DNA from: Streptomyces sp. AM 4-1-1
GTDB taxonomy: Bacteria; Actinomycetota; Actinomycetes; Streptomycetales; Streptomycetaceae
Assembly (NCBI RefSeq): GCF_029167625.1
Contig: NZ_CP119145.1
Span: 6,138,001 to 6,202,000, forward strand
DNA: 64,000 nucleotides
Reading direction: 5' to 3'
In this document: piece after piece, positions 34,026 to 42,750 of the stretch
Layout: each line of letters starts with the position of its first letter
Position numbering within the stretch: the first letter of the stretch is position 1
Translations under genes and position numbers: made by a program
The notes under the pieces: model-generated
The model's input: only the letters and a program-made list of their open reading frames with translations
Database searches by the model: none
What the model was told of the DNA's origin: nothing

Positions 34026-34796
34026 GTGGACATGCGTGAGCGGTACGAGGAGCGGGCGTCGCGGTTCGACGGCGCGACCGTCTGGACCCTGGACGCCCCG
34101 GCCGGGCGGCCCCGGCCGGTGCTGCCCGACGGCTGCATGGATCTGCTCTGGAGCGGTGACCGGCTGCTGGTGGCGGGCCCCGACACCCGCGCCTTCGAGG
34201 CGTCGGACGTGGGCGGCGGCCGCTTCACCGGCATCCGCTTCGCGCCCGGGACGGCGCCCGTACTCCTCGGTGTACCGGCGCACGAACTCCGCGACAGCCG
34301 CGTCGACCTCGCCGACCTGTGGCCGGGAGCCGCGACCCGTCGGCTCGTCGAGCGGATCGGGGACGCGCCGGACCCGGCGGTGGCGCTGGAGGAACTGGCC
34401 CTGCGCCGGGCGGCCGACACCGGACCGCCCGACCCGCTGATGACGGCCGTGGCCGCCCGACTGGGGCGCGGCCGGTCCGTCGCCGCCACCGCCGGGTCGG
34501 TCGGACTCGGGGTCCGTCAGCTGCACCGCCGCTCCCGGGCGGCCTTCGGATACGGCCCGAAGACGCTGGCCCGGGTGCTGCGGCTGCAACGCGCGCTGGC
34601 TCTCGTACGGTCCGCCACGCCGTACGCGGAGGCGGCGCTCGCGGCCGGCTGCGCCGACCAGGCCCATCTCGCCAGGGAGATGCGGGATCTGACCGGTATG
34701 ACGCTCGGCGCCTACCTGGCGGGTACGCGTACGGGCTACGAGGCGTCCGCGAACAGCGAGACCGCGCACCCGTCCGGGTCGAGCACCATCGCGTAG
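34026..34796 (+). CDS. AraC-family transcriptional regulator
   Basis: A 256-residue regulator. The N-terminal DUF6597-type sensor region includes [25 protein letters not shown] and [20 protein letters not shown]. The C-terminal AraC double helix-turn-helix runs from [37 protein letters not shown] through [32 protein letters not shown] at 34026 or ATG at 34032 could start it. Its last 61 bases overlap, tail to tail, the end of the VOC gene, so its final 20 residues ([18 protein letters not shown]) are shaped by the opposite gene. Confidence 0.9.
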   Translation: MDMRERYEERASRFDGATVWTLDAPAGRPRPVLPDGCMDLLWSGDRLLVAGPDTRAFEASDVGGGRFTGIRFAPGTAPVLLGVPAHELRDSRVDLADLWPGAATRRLVERIGDAPDPAVALEELALRRAADTGPPDPLMTAVAARLGRGRSVAATAGSVGLGVRQLHRRSRAAFGYGPKTLARVLRLQRALALVRSATPYAEAALAAGCADQAHLAREMRDLTGMTLGAYLAGTRTGYEASANSETAHPSGSSTIA

Positions 34797-35128
34797 CGCT
34801 GTCCCCAGACGGCGTCCCAGGGCGCGAGATGCCCCCGGTACCCGGCGCCGGTCAGGTCCGCGTACACCGCGTCGACCTCGGCCGGGCCGGTGCAGCGGAA
34901 GGCGAGCCCCAGCCGTTCGCCGCCCTTCGACCCAGGCCACCCGGGGTCGAAGGACCGGACGATGTCCTCGGTGTCCCACAGCAGGCGCTGCCCGCCCGGC
35001 AGGGTCACCTCGACATGGGGTGCGGAGTCCGCGTCGGCGGGGATGTCGAGCCCGAGCCGACGGTAGAAGGCGAGCGAGGCGGTCAGGTCGCCGGTGGTGA
35101 CGCCGATCGCGTCAAGTCGTGGAGTCAT
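34736..35128 (-). CDS. VOC-family (glyoxalase-like) protein
   Basis: A 130-residue protein of two beta-alpha-beta-beta-beta modules: [70 protein letters not shown]. It resembles glyoxalase/bleomycin-resistance proteins; the ligand is unknown. There is no Shine-Dalgarno; AAGACC and TACGTT are spaced by 17 bases with TACGTT six bases before the ATG, so the message is probably leaderless. It is probably a target of the overlapping AraC regulator. Confidence 0.9.
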   Translation of the reverse strand: MTPRLDAIGVTTGDLTASLAFYRRLGLDIPADADSAPHVEVTLPGGQRLLWDTEDIVRSFDPGWPGSKGGERLGLAFRCTGPAEVDAVYADLTGAGYRGHLAPWDAVWGQRYAMVLDPDGCAVSLFADAS

Positions 35129-35226
35129 GAACCGAACGTAGAACGGCTGTGCCCACCGGTCTTGTACGAAACGGTCACGGGGACCGGCCGCCGCCCGTCC
35201 GGCCGCTCCGCGGCGCCCCGCCCGCG

Positions 35227-36795
35227 TCAGCCGTCGCACGTCCCGGGCGCCGTCCCCGGGTCGGTCAGCGCCAGCCCGAGCTGGGCCCGTTCGGTGACCC
35301 AGCGGGTCGGGCGGTGGCGCGGGTCGCCGGTCGTCGCGTGCAGCGCCCGGTGCAGCTCCAGCATCCGCCCCGCACCGATCCGGTCCCCCCAGGCCAGCGG
35401 GCCCACCGGGTAGCCGAGCCCGGCCGTCACGGCCAGGTCGATGTCCCCGGGCGCGGCGAGCGAGCGTTCCGCGATCGACGCGGCGACCGACACGATCGAG
35501 GCGAGCAGCCGCTGCGCCACCGAACCGGCCGTGTCCCGTACGACCGACACGGCGTAGGGGTCCTCGCCGTCCGCCGCCCGTGCCAGGACCGCTCGGGCGT
35601 CCCGGGCGGCGGACGGGTCCGACGCCGCCGTCACCGCGAGCACCCGACGGCGCCCGGCCGCCGCGAGCGGGTCGACAGCGAAGGTGCGGGCGGCGGGCAG
35701 TCCGAGCGCGGCCACGGCCGCCGCCACCGTGGTGCCCCAGACCGGCACCAGCACCAGGGCGTCCGCGGCGGGGGCCGCGCCGGTCCGGACGGTGGCGCCC
35801 GAAGCCGTCAGCGCGTCCCGCAGCGCCGCCGCCCGCTCCGTGCGCCAGGAGCCGCCGGAGCCCGGACCGCCCGGCTCGGCCACCACCTGGACCGGACGGT
35901 CCGCGTCACCCGTGACCGGCCGCTCAGGGGCGGGGCCCGGCGCGTCGGCGCCGTACCCGAACCAGCCGCGCCCGGTCTTGCGGCCGTGCAGACCCGCGAC
36001 GACCCGGTTCGGGGTGAGGTACGAGGGGCGGAGCCGGTCCTCGTACCGGAACCCCTGCCAGATCGAGTCGATCACGGCGGCCGTCACATCGAGACCGGTG
36101 AGGTCCATCAGCTCGAACGGACCCATCCGCAGCCCGAGCACGTCACGGGCGATCCGGTCGATGCCCGCCGGGTCCGCGACCGACTCCTCCAGCAGCGCCA
36201 GAGCCTCCGTCACCAGACCGCGCCCGGCGTGGTTGACGAGGAAACCGGGGGTGTCCGCGACCGTCACCGCCCGGTGACCGCAGCTCTCCACCAGCGCGGT
36301 GAGAGCGCCCGGGATCTCCGGACGGGTGGCGGCGCCCGGCACCACCTCGACGATCCTCATCAGCGGTACGGGATTGAAGAAGTGCAGGCCCGCCAGCCGG
36401 GACGGGTCCTTCAGGGCCGTGGCGATCCGGGTGACCGACAGGGAGGAGGTGTTGGTCGCGAAGACGGTGGAGGCGGGCAGCGCCCGCTCCAGCCTGCCGA
36501 AGACCTCCGCCTTGGTCCCCAGGTCCTCCCGCACGGCTTCGACGACCAGCTCGACGTCCGCGCTCTCCGCCCAGGGGTCGGCCAGCGGGATCAGCCGGTC
36601 CGAGGTGGCCGCCGCCTCCTCAGCGGACAGCCGCCCCTTCCGCACGGCCCGCTCCAGCATGGACCGTACGAACTCCAGCGCCTCCGTCACCGCCTCGGGC
36701 CGTACGTCGCACAACTCGACGGTGTGGCCCCCGGACGCCGCCCACTGGGCGATGCCCCGGCCCATGGCTCCGGCGCCGACGATTCTGATACGCAT
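35227..36795 (-). CDS. 3-hydroxyacyl-CoA dehydrogenase (PaaH-like, two C-terminal domains)
   Basis: A 522-residue NAD enzyme of beta-oxidation type. The Rossmann start is MRIRIVGAGAMGRGIAQWAASGG, with ATNTSSLSVTRIA, GLHFFNPVPLMRIVEVV and DTPGFLVNHAGRGLVTEALALLEE. One 3HCDH C-domain includes GPFELMDLTGLDVTAAVIDSIW, and a second near the end includes GLGYPVGPLAWGDRIGAGRMLELH. The duplicated C-domain is typical of PaaH (3-hydroxyadipyl-CoA dehydrogenase) and some butyryl-CoA enzymes. It is divergent from a thiolase across a TetR-type palindrome, which supports a shared catabolic role, possibly the last steps of phenylacetate breakdown. Confidence 0.92.
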   Translation of the reverse strand: MRIRIVGAGAMGRGIAQWAASGGHTVELCDVRPEAVTEALEFVRSMLERAVRKGRLSAEEAAATSDRLIPLADPWAESADVELVVEAVREDLGTKAEVFGRLERALPASTVFATNTSSLSVTRIATALKDPSRLAGLHFFNPVPLMRIVEVVPGAATRPEIPGALTALVESCGHRAVTVADTPGFLVNHAGRGLVTEALALLEESVADPAGIDRIARDVLGLRMGPFELMDLTGLDVTAAVIDSIWQGFRYEDRLRPSYLTPNRVVAGLHGRKTGRGWFGYGADAPGPAPERPVTGDADRPVQVVAEPGGPGSGGSWRTERAAALRDALTASGATVRTGAAPAADALVLVPVWGTTVAAAVAALGLPAARTFAVDPLAAAGRRRVLAVTAASDPSAARDARAVLARAADGEDPYAVSVVRDTAGSVAQRLLASIVSVAASIAERSLAAPGDIDLAVTAGLGYPVGPLAWGDRIGAGRMLELHRALHATTGDPRHRPTRWVTERAQLGLALTDPGTAPGTCDG

Positions 36796-36944
36796 GACGG
36801 TCCACGGTCCTCTCGGCTGATCCTGACGCGGTACGCCCGCCCCGCCCCGGCCTGTGGCCGCCGGGTCCATGGGCGTGCGTCGCCACCGTGTCAGCGCCCA
36901 TTGATCGCTGTCCACCACCCGCATAAGGTCGTGACCGAACTGCT

Positions 36945-36960
36945 GACCGATCGATCGGTC
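36945..36960. promoter_or_regulatory. Perfect 16-bp palindrome between divergent hydroxyacyl-CoA dehydrogenase and thiolase genes
   Basis: GACCGATCGATCGGTC, perfectly self-complementary. The inner ACCGnnCGnnCGGT agrees with the motif I recall for TetR-family phenylacetate regulators (PaaR) of actinobacteria. It sits midway in the 296-bp divergent region. No TetR gene is in the window. The rest of the gap shows no gene. Confidence 0.7.
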
Positions 36961-37091
36961 GGCGCGCGCACGGCCGTCGTGGAGCGGGTGGACGGGGCGG
37001 GCGCCACCGTCCGTCGTTCACCACCCTTCGCCTGTCACCACCGCCACTGACACCGTCACCGCCACCGCCGCCGTCGTCGAAAGGCCCCGCC

Positions 37092-38333
37092 GTGCCCCTG
37101 TCCGCGCCCGACCCGTCCGACGTCGTCGTCTGCGAACCGCTGCGCACCCCCATCGGCCGCTTCGGCGGCGTCTTCGCCCAGCAGACCCCGGCGTCGCTCG
37201 CCGCGCGCGTCATCGCCGAGGTGGTGGCCCGAACCGGCATCGACCCGGCCAGGGTCGACGAGGTGATCCTCGGGCACGCCTACCCTTCCGCCGACGCCCC
37301 GGCCATCGGCCGCGTCGCCGCGCTCGACGCCGGACTCCCCGAGTCGGTGACCGGAATCCAGATCGACCGCCGCTGCGGTTCCGGCCTCCAGGCCGTCCTC
37401 GACGCGGCGATGCAGATCCGGGCCGGTTTCAGCGAGGTCGTCCTCGCGGGCGGCGCCGATGTGATGAGCGGCGCCCCCTACTACACGCACGACGGACGCT
37501 GGGGCATCAAGGGACCCGGCCTCCAGCTCCACGACTCGCTCGCCCGCGGCCGGGTCACGGCGGGCGGCCTCCACCACCCCGTCCCGGGCGGCATGATCGA
37601 GACCGCCGAGAACCTGCGGCGGACGTACGGGATCAGCCGCGCCGACCAGGACGCCCTGGCGCTGCGCTCCCAGCGGCGCGCCGCCCGCGCGGCGGAGGAA
37701 GGACGGTACGCGGCGGAGACCGTGCCCGTCACCGTACGGACCCGCGAGGGCGAGACGGTCGTCACCGACGACGAGCACCCGCGCCCCGGCACCACCGCCG
37801 AACAGCTCGCCGCGCTGCGCCCCGTCCTGCTGGCCTCGGACCCGGAGGCGACCGTCACCGCGGGCAACGCCAGCGGGCAGAACGACGCGGCCGCCGTCTG
37901 CCTGGTCACCAGCGCCGCCACCGCCGCCCGGCTCGGTCTGACCCCGCTGGTCCGGCTGGTCTCCTTCGCCCGCGCAGGGGTGCCGGCGGCCACCATGGGC
38001 CTCGGGCCCGTCCCCGCGACCCGCGAGGCGCTGGGCCGGGCCGGTCTCGGCCTGGCCGACCTGGATCTGATCGAGATCAACGAGGCGTTCGCCGCCCAGG
38101 TGCTGGCGTGCACCCGGGAACTGGGCCTGGGGGAGACCGATCACGAGCAGCGGATCAACGTCAACGGCTCGGGGGTCTCCCTCGGCCACCCGGTCGGTGC
38201 CACGGGCGCCCGTGTTCTCGCGACCCTGACCAGGGAACTCCACCGCCGTGGGGCGCGCTACGGGTTGGAGACGATGTGCGTCGGCGGCGGCCAGGGACTC
38301 GCCGCCGTGTTCGAACGGATCGACGCCGGCTGA
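37092..38333 (+). CDS. Acetyl-CoA C-acyltransferase (thiolase)
   Basis: A 413-residue thiolase. The nucleophile Cys is in IDRRCGSGLQAVLDAAMQI, HPVPGGMIETAENL follows, EINEAFAAQVLACTREL and NVNGSGVSLGHPVGATGARVL hold the catalytic His, and the second Cys is in METMCVGGGQG-type sequence (LETMCVGGGQGLAAVFE). It cleaves 3-ketoacyl-CoA. It pairs divergently with the hydroxyacyl-CoA dehydrogenase, and could act as PaaJ. GTG start at 37092. Confidence 0.95.
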   Translation: MPLSAPDPSDVVVCEPLRTPIGRFGGVFAQQTPASLAARVIAEVVARTGIDPARVDEVILGHAYPSADAPAIGRVAALDAGLPESVTGIQIDRRCGSGLQAVLDAAMQIRAGFSEVVLAGGADVMSGAPYYTHDGRWGIKGPGLQLHDSLARGRVTAGGLHHPVPGGMIETAENLRRTYGISRADQDALALRSQRRAARAAEEGRYAAETVPVTVRTREGETVVTDDEHPRPGTTAEQLAALRPVLLASDPEATVTAGNASGQNDAAAVCLVTSAATAARLGLTPLVRLVSFARAGVPAATMGLGPVPATREALGRAGLGLADLDLIEINEAFAAQVLACTRELGLGETDHEQRINVNGSGVSLGHPVGATGARVLATLTRELHRRGARYGLETMCVGGGQGLAAVFERIDAG

Positions 38334-38354
38334 GGACCCTCCCGTGATCCGTGG

Positions 38355-39824
38355 TCAGCCGATCCCGGTGGTGCTCGCCCGGGGCACGCGCTCGCGCGGT
38401 GCCGGTTCCGCCAGGTGGTCCGCCGGCCCGTCCGGGTCCGTCAGCCGGTTCAGCCGGGCCGGGACATCGAGGCCGACCAGCAGGACGACGATCACCGTGC
38501 CCGCGAACGTCAGCACGGCCAGGGCCCGCCCCAGGTCCATCCCGGACGCGAGGTGCGCGCCGAGGACGGGGGCGACGGCTCCGCCGAGCGCGCCCACGTT
38601 GTACGTGAAGCCGAGCGCCGCACCACGGCTCTCGGTCGGGAAGTGGCCGCCGATGTAGCGGGGGAGGAGCCCGGAGATGCCGAAGCTGGTCGCCTGGAGC
38701 AGGAACAGCAGTATGCCGAGGAGCAACAGGTTGTTCCGCACGGCGAACACCGGGAAGACGAAGGCGAGCGACGCGAGCAGCGTCAGCGCGTACGCCTTCT
38801 TCGCTCCGATCCGGTCACCGAGGAAGCCCGCCGCCCAGCAGCCCACCATGGTGCCGAAGCCGGCGAAGTAGAGGACATCGGTGACCTGGTCGGTGGTGTA
38901 GCCCAGATCGGTCTTCAGATAGGTCGGCAACAGGGCCTGGGTCGGCCACGAGTACAGGAACGCGAAGAACAGCGTCACGATCATCGAGACGTACAGCACC
39001 CAGCCGCGCCGTCCGCCGAGCTGCACGGCGAGCGCGAGGAGCGCGAGCCCGGCGACCACCGAGAGCGCCGGGACCATTCCGGCGCCGCCCGGGGTGAAGA
39101 CCAGGAAGAGCGCGACGGTGGCGACGACGACCACGACGGTGTTGATGGTGGCCGACCGGCGGGTCCTGAACAGGGGCCGGAACGGGTTGGGCCTGGCGTC
39201 CCGCTCCGCGACGGACTCGGTCCACTCCTCCGCCTCGGGGAGTGAGCGGCGCATCCACAGCGCGACACCGATCGGGATCAGGCCCAGGTAGAACATCCAC
39301 CGCCAGCCGAGCGAGGGCACCACCCAGCCGTAGACCTGCGCGGCGAGCACCGAGCCGACCGAGAACCCGGAGATCAGGAAGCCGCTGGCGCGGGCGCGGA
39401 GCCGGGCGGGCCAGCTCTCCATGACGTACGTGGCACTGGCGCTGTACTCACCGGCCATACCCATGCCGATGGCGAGCCGGGCGGCGAACAGGCTCTGGTA
39501 GTTCCAGGCGAAACCGCACGCGAAGGTCCCCAGCGAGTACAGGAGGATGCTCAGCACCATGGACAGCTTGCGTCCGTAGCGGTCACCGATGGCGCCGAGC
39601 ACGGCGCCGCCGAGCCAGCGGGTGATGAACGCGCCGGAGATCAGGCCGGCCGCCTGGACCGTGCTCAGACCGAAGTCGTCACTGATCTCGGTGAGGACGA
39701 GAGTGATCAGCACGAAGTCGAAGCCGTCGAGGACATAGCCGATCCAGGCGGCGAAGAACGCCTTCCACTGGGTTCGGCTCACCTCGCGGTACCAGGGAGG
39801 CGCGGGGGGTGGTGTGGTGTGCAC
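38355..39824 (-). CDS. nanT: MFS transporter, NanT-like (sialate:H+ symporter type)
   Basis: A 489-residue 12-helix major-facilitator protein. TQWKAFFAAWIGYVLDGFDFVLITLVLTEI, the motif-A loop GAIGDRYGRKLSMV and GMAGEYSASATYVMESWPARLRARASGF resemble the NanT/metabolite:H+ symporter group. A middle loop plus extra helices (ATVALFLVFTPGG...) fits NanT, which has 14 segments in E. coli. It is the last gene of the nanA-nanK-nanE-nanT series, 60 bp after nanE. Sialic acid as substrate is inferred from context. GTG start with TGGAGA. It converges with the thiolase gene, 21 bp apart. Confidence 0.85.
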   Translation of the reverse strand: MHTTPPPAPPWYREVSRTQWKAFFAAWIGYVLDGFDFVLITLVLTEISDDFGLSTVQAAGLISGAFITRWLGGAVLGAIGDRYGRKLSMVLSILLYSLGTFACGFAWNYQSLFAARLAIGMGMAGEYSASATYVMESWPARLRARASGFLISGFSVGSVLAAQVYGWVVPSLGWRWMFYLGLIPIGVALWMRRSLPEAEEWTESVAERDARPNPFRPLFRTRRSATINTVVVVVATVALFLVFTPGGAGMVPALSVVAGLALLALAVQLGGRRGWVLYVSMIVTLFFAFLYSWPTQALLPTYLKTDLGYTTDQVTDVLYFAGFGTMVGCWAAGFLGDRIGAKKAYALTLLASLAFVFPVFAVRNNLLLLGILLFLLQATSFGISGLLPRYIGGHFPTESRGAALGFTYNVGALGGAVAPVLGAHLASGMDLGRALAVLTFAGTVIVVLLVGLDVPARLNRLTDPDGPADHLAEPAPRERVPRASTTGIG

Positions 39825-39884
39825 GGTGTCTCCAGGATGCGGGACGGCGCCCGCCGGCGAGCGGCCGCCCCGCGTGGGGGTGGG

Positions 39885-40637
39885 TCAGGGCCGGACGATC
39901 CCGGCGACGAAGCGCGCGGTCAGCGCGGTGGGGGCGGTGATGGCGGTGCCGACGACGACGCTGTGGGCGCCCCTGGCCAGGGCCGCCGCGGCCTCCTCGG
40001 GGGTGCCGATCCGGCCCTCGGCGACGACCGGCACGTCGATGGCGGCGGAGAGCGCGGCGACCAGGTCGAGGTCGGGGCCGTCCCGCTTCGGGGTGCCCGG
40101 CACATAGCCGGAGAGCGTGGTGGAGACGAAGTCGGCGCCCTGCGCGGCGGCGGTCACTCCTTCGGCGAGTGTGGAGACGTCGGCCATGACCAGCGCACCG
40201 GCCGCGTGGACGGCGGCGACCAGGTCCGCGAAGGCCGATCCGTCGGGGCGCGGTCGGTCGGTGGCGTCGGCCGCGACGATGTGCGCACCGGCCTCGGCGA
40301 CCGCCACGGCGTGCCGGGGGGTGGGCGTGATGTAGACACCGACGTCACCGTCCTTCCACAGCCCGATCAGCGGCAGATCGACGGCGGCGGAGATCGCGGC
40401 GACGACCTCGGGTTCGTTGGCGCGGATCGCCGCGCCGCCCCCGGCCGCGGCGGCCCGCGCGAGCCGTACGAGCGTGTCCGTCTCACGCATCGGGTCCCCG
40501 GGAGGGGCCTGGCAGGACACGATCAGCGTGCCCCGGAGCCGTTCGGCCAGCTCGGCGGCGGTCAGCGGCGCGCGGCGGCCGGCCGCCGCGGTGGTGGTCG
40601 GCCGTCCTGGGGTGGTCGTGGCGTCGGGTTCGTTCAT
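39885..40637 (-). CDS. nanE: N-acetylmannosamine-6-phosphate 2-epimerase
   Basis: A 250-residue TIM-barrel epimerase converting ManNAc-6-P to GlcNAc-6-P. LRGTLIVSCQAPPGDPMRETD, AIRANEPEVVAAI, LIGLWKDGD, HIVAADATDRPRPDG, MADVSTLAEGVTAAAQGADFVSTTLSGY and VVAEGRIGTPEEAAAAL are the NanE signature strands. Its first ~25 residues are a non-conserved Thr/Ala tail. Its start overlaps the nanK stop by four bases (ATGA), so it is cotranscribed and coupled. Confidence 0.95.
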   Translation of the reverse strand: MNEPDATTTPGRPTTTAAAGRRAPLTAAELAERLRGTLIVSCQAPPGDPMRETDTLVRLARAAAAGGGAAIRANEPEVVAAISAAVDLPLIGLWKDGDVGVYITPTPRHAVAVAEAGAHIVAADATDRPRPDGSAFADLVAAVHAAGALVMADVSTLAEGVTAAAQGADFVSTTLSGYVPGTPKRDGPDLDLVAALSAAIDVPVVAEGRIGTPEEAAAALARGAHSVVVGTAITAPTALTARFVAGIVRP

Positions 40638-41644
40638 CGGAGGGCTCCCGGGTGGTGGAGGGGAAGAGTGGTGGTCAGCGCGGCGGCGCCGAGCACGGCC
40701 GCGTCGTGCCCGAACAGTGGCGGTACGGGGACGAGCCCCCGCAGCGGAGGCATCAGCTCGGCGGTGAAGGCGGCGGTCAGGGCGTCCGCGTACAGCGGTC
40801 CGATCCGGGGGACCCCGCCGCCCACGACGACCCGGTCGGGGCCGAGGGCGTTGGCGAGCCCGCCCAGGACCTGGCCGACGGCCGCGGCACCGGTCGTGAT
40901 GGCCCGGACGGCGTGGTCGTCGCCTCGGGCGGCCCGTGCGGCGACGGTCTCCAGCCGGTCCACCGACGTGCCGGCCAGCCGCTCGTAGTGCGCGGTGACG
41001 GCGGGCCCGGAGGCGATGACCTCCAGATGGCCGCTCGCGCCGCAGGTGCAGGGCAGCCCGGCCGCCGCCGGGCTCGGCAGGTGCCCCAGATGCCCGGCGA
41101 CCCCCGAGGCGCCGTGCAGCATCCGGCCGTCCACGGCGACCGCGCCGCCCACCCCGGTCCCGACCGCGGCGAAGATCAGCGACGCCGTGCCGGGGCCGCC
41201 GGGCGGGCGGAGCGCGGCCAGTTCCGGACCGGCCGTGGCGCGTACGTCGTTGTCGCAGGCGACCGGCAGCCCGGTGCGGTCCGCGAGCCCGGTACCCAGC
41301 GCGGTACCGGCCCAGCCGAGGATGGAGTCGGTCGCGCTGGTGACCATGCCGGTACGGGGGTCGACCACCCCGGCCGCCGCGACGCCCACCGCCGTGGCCA
41401 GCCGGGCGGGGTCCACCTCGGCGGCGGTGGCCGCGAGCGCGTCCAGCACGGCCGCCGCGCCGTCCCGGGCGGGGGTGGCCCGGGTGGCACGGGCCAGCAC
41501 GCCACCGTCCGAGTCGAGGAGCGCGGCGGCGATCTTCGTACCCCCGAGGTCCAGCCCGATCACCGGCCCGGCGAACGCCGTGGCCGCCGCGCCGGGGCGG
41601 TCCCCCGCGCCGGGGGATTCCCCCGTGGAGAACGGCCGGTTCAT
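40634..41644 (-). CDS. nanK: ROK-family N-acetylmannosamine kinase
   Basis: A 336-residue sugar kinase. ATP motif is VIGLDLGGTKIAAALLD, with ATDSILGWAGTALG, ACDNDVRATAG and FAAVGTGVGGAVAVDG. The ROK zinc site is AGLPCTCGASGHLEV, although the last Cys of the usual CxCGxxGC is His here. ROK kinases act on glucose, ManNAc and others; the nanE/nanA context makes ManNAc the likely substrate. Its start overlaps the nanA stop by four bases. Confidence 0.92.
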   Translation of the reverse strand: MNRPFSTGESPGAGDRPGAAATAFAGPVIGLDLGGTKIAAALLDSDGGVLARATRATPARDGAAAVLDALAATAAEVDPARLATAVGVAAAGVVDPRTGMVTSATDSILGWAGTALGTGLADRTGLPVACDNDVRATAGPELAALRPPGGPGTASLIFAAVGTGVGGAVAVDGRMLHGASGVAGHLGHLPSPAAAGLPCTCGASGHLEVIASGPAVTAHYERLAGTSVDRLETVAARAARGDDHAVRAITTGAAAVGQVLGGLANALGPDRVVVGGGVPRIGPLYADALTAAFTAELMPPLRGLVPVPPLFGHDAAVLGAAALTTTLPLHHPGALR

Positions 41645-42600
41645 CGGACCGGCGGCAGACCGGCGGCGCGCAGCCGGCGGGCGACCAGGGCGACCGACTC
41701 GGCCGACAGCTGGATCTGCGGGAACGCCGTGTCACCGCGGTCGATGACACCGAGCAGCCGCAGCGCCGCCTTGAACGAACCGAGCGCCGACGAGCTGCGG
41801 CCCATGTCCGCCTCCGGACCCGCGTCGACCATGGCGAACAGCTCCACGAGCCGCTCCTGCTCCTTCGCGGCGAGCGACCAGTCCCCGGCCCGCGCCGCGT
41901 CGTACAGCCGGACGTATCCGGCCGGGTCCACATTCCCGATGCCCGGCACGACCCCGTCCACGCCTGCCAACAGGGCCGCGTCGACGGTGAGTTCGGAACC
42001 GGTCAGGATGCTGAACCGGGGCGCCGGACCCTCCGCGCGGCCGGTGCGCCCGCCCAGCTCGACGATCAGCCTGCGCAGACCGCCCTCGTCGCCGCTGCTG
42101 TCCTTGAGACCGGCGAGGGTGCCCTCCTCGGCCAGTTCGCGCACCAGCTCGGGGGCGAGCTCGCTGTGCACGGCGACCGGGATGTCGTACGCGAAGAGCG
42201 GCAGATCGACGCTCTCACGCAGCCGCCTGAAGTGCCCGGCGACCTCCTTGCCGTGGGTGCGGGTGTAGAACGGCGCGGTCGCGACCAGTGCGTCGGCGCC
42301 CAGTTCGGCGGCGGACCGCGCGTGCTCGGCGACACGGGCGGTCGTCGTGTCGATGACACCGGCGAGCACCGGCACCCGTCCGTCCGCCACGTTGATCACC
42401 GTCTCCAGCGCCGTGGCGCGCTGCTCGTCGGTCAGATAGGCGACCTCGCCGGTCGAACCGAGCGCGAAGAGGCCGTGCACGCCCCCGCCGACGAGGTGCT
42501 CCACGAGCCTCGCCAGGGACGCGGTGTCGACGTCCCCCCGCGAGTCGAGCGGGGTGCAGACCGGCGGTACTACGCCGTGCAGCGGTGCGGTCAGAGGCAT
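41641..42600 (-). CDS. nanA: N-acetylneuraminate lyase-type aldolase (first copy)
   Basis: A 319-residue DHDPS/NAL-superfamily class I aldolase that would split sialic acid to pyruvate and ManNAc. Key parts are VVPPVCTPLDSRGDVD, FALGSTGEVAYLT (GSTGE pyruvate site), LFAYDIPVAV with the catalytic Tyr, and the Schiff-base Lys about 166 in GLKDSSGDEGG. ATG at 42600 where homology begins. It heads the nanAKET operon; an operator dyad lies 71-88 bp upstream. A close paralogue occurs at 51318. Superfamily members also use other keto acids, so substrate rests on context. Confidence 0.9.
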   Translation of the reverse strand: MPLTAPLHGVVPPVCTPLDSRGDVDTASLARLVEHLVGGGVHGLFALGSTGEVAYLTDEQRATALETVINVADGRVPVLAGVIDTTTARVAEHARSAAELGADALVATAPFYTRTHGKEVAGHFRRLRESVDLPLFAYDIPVAVHSELAPELVRELAEEGTLAGLKDSSGDEGGLRRLIVELGGRTGRAEGPAPRFSILTGSELTVDAALLAGVDGVVPGIGNVDPAGYVRLYDAARAGDWSLAAKEQERLVELFAMVDAGPEADMGRSSSALGSFKAALRLLGVIDRGDTAFPQIQLSAESVALVARRLRAAGLPPVR

Positions 42601-42670
42601 GGTGAAGGGCTCCAGCGTGTCGAAACACCGGCCACGGCCGCAATGGCCGCGCAACCGGGACATGGGACGT

Positions 42671-42688
42671 AAGATGTCTGATGTCTTG
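42671..42688. promoter_or_regulatory. GntR-type operator copy 1 (nanA / gntR divergent promoter)
   Basis: AAGATGTCTGATGTCTTG, one of three copies of nAGAYRTCTGAYGTCTkn, a dyad around a central T. For nanA it lies just downstream of a TAAGGT -10 (42693-42698, minus strand); for the rightward gntR gene it overlaps TAAGAT (42670-42675). Confidence 0.85.
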
Positions 42689-42750
42689 TTTCACCTTAAG
42701 CAGATGCTCCGGCGACCGGTCAAGGGGCACCGAGAACTCAGGAGGACGCC

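Noticed and set aside
38334..38354. A terminator between the convergent thiolase and nanT genes
   Set aside because: The gap is 21 bp and contains no inverted repeat.
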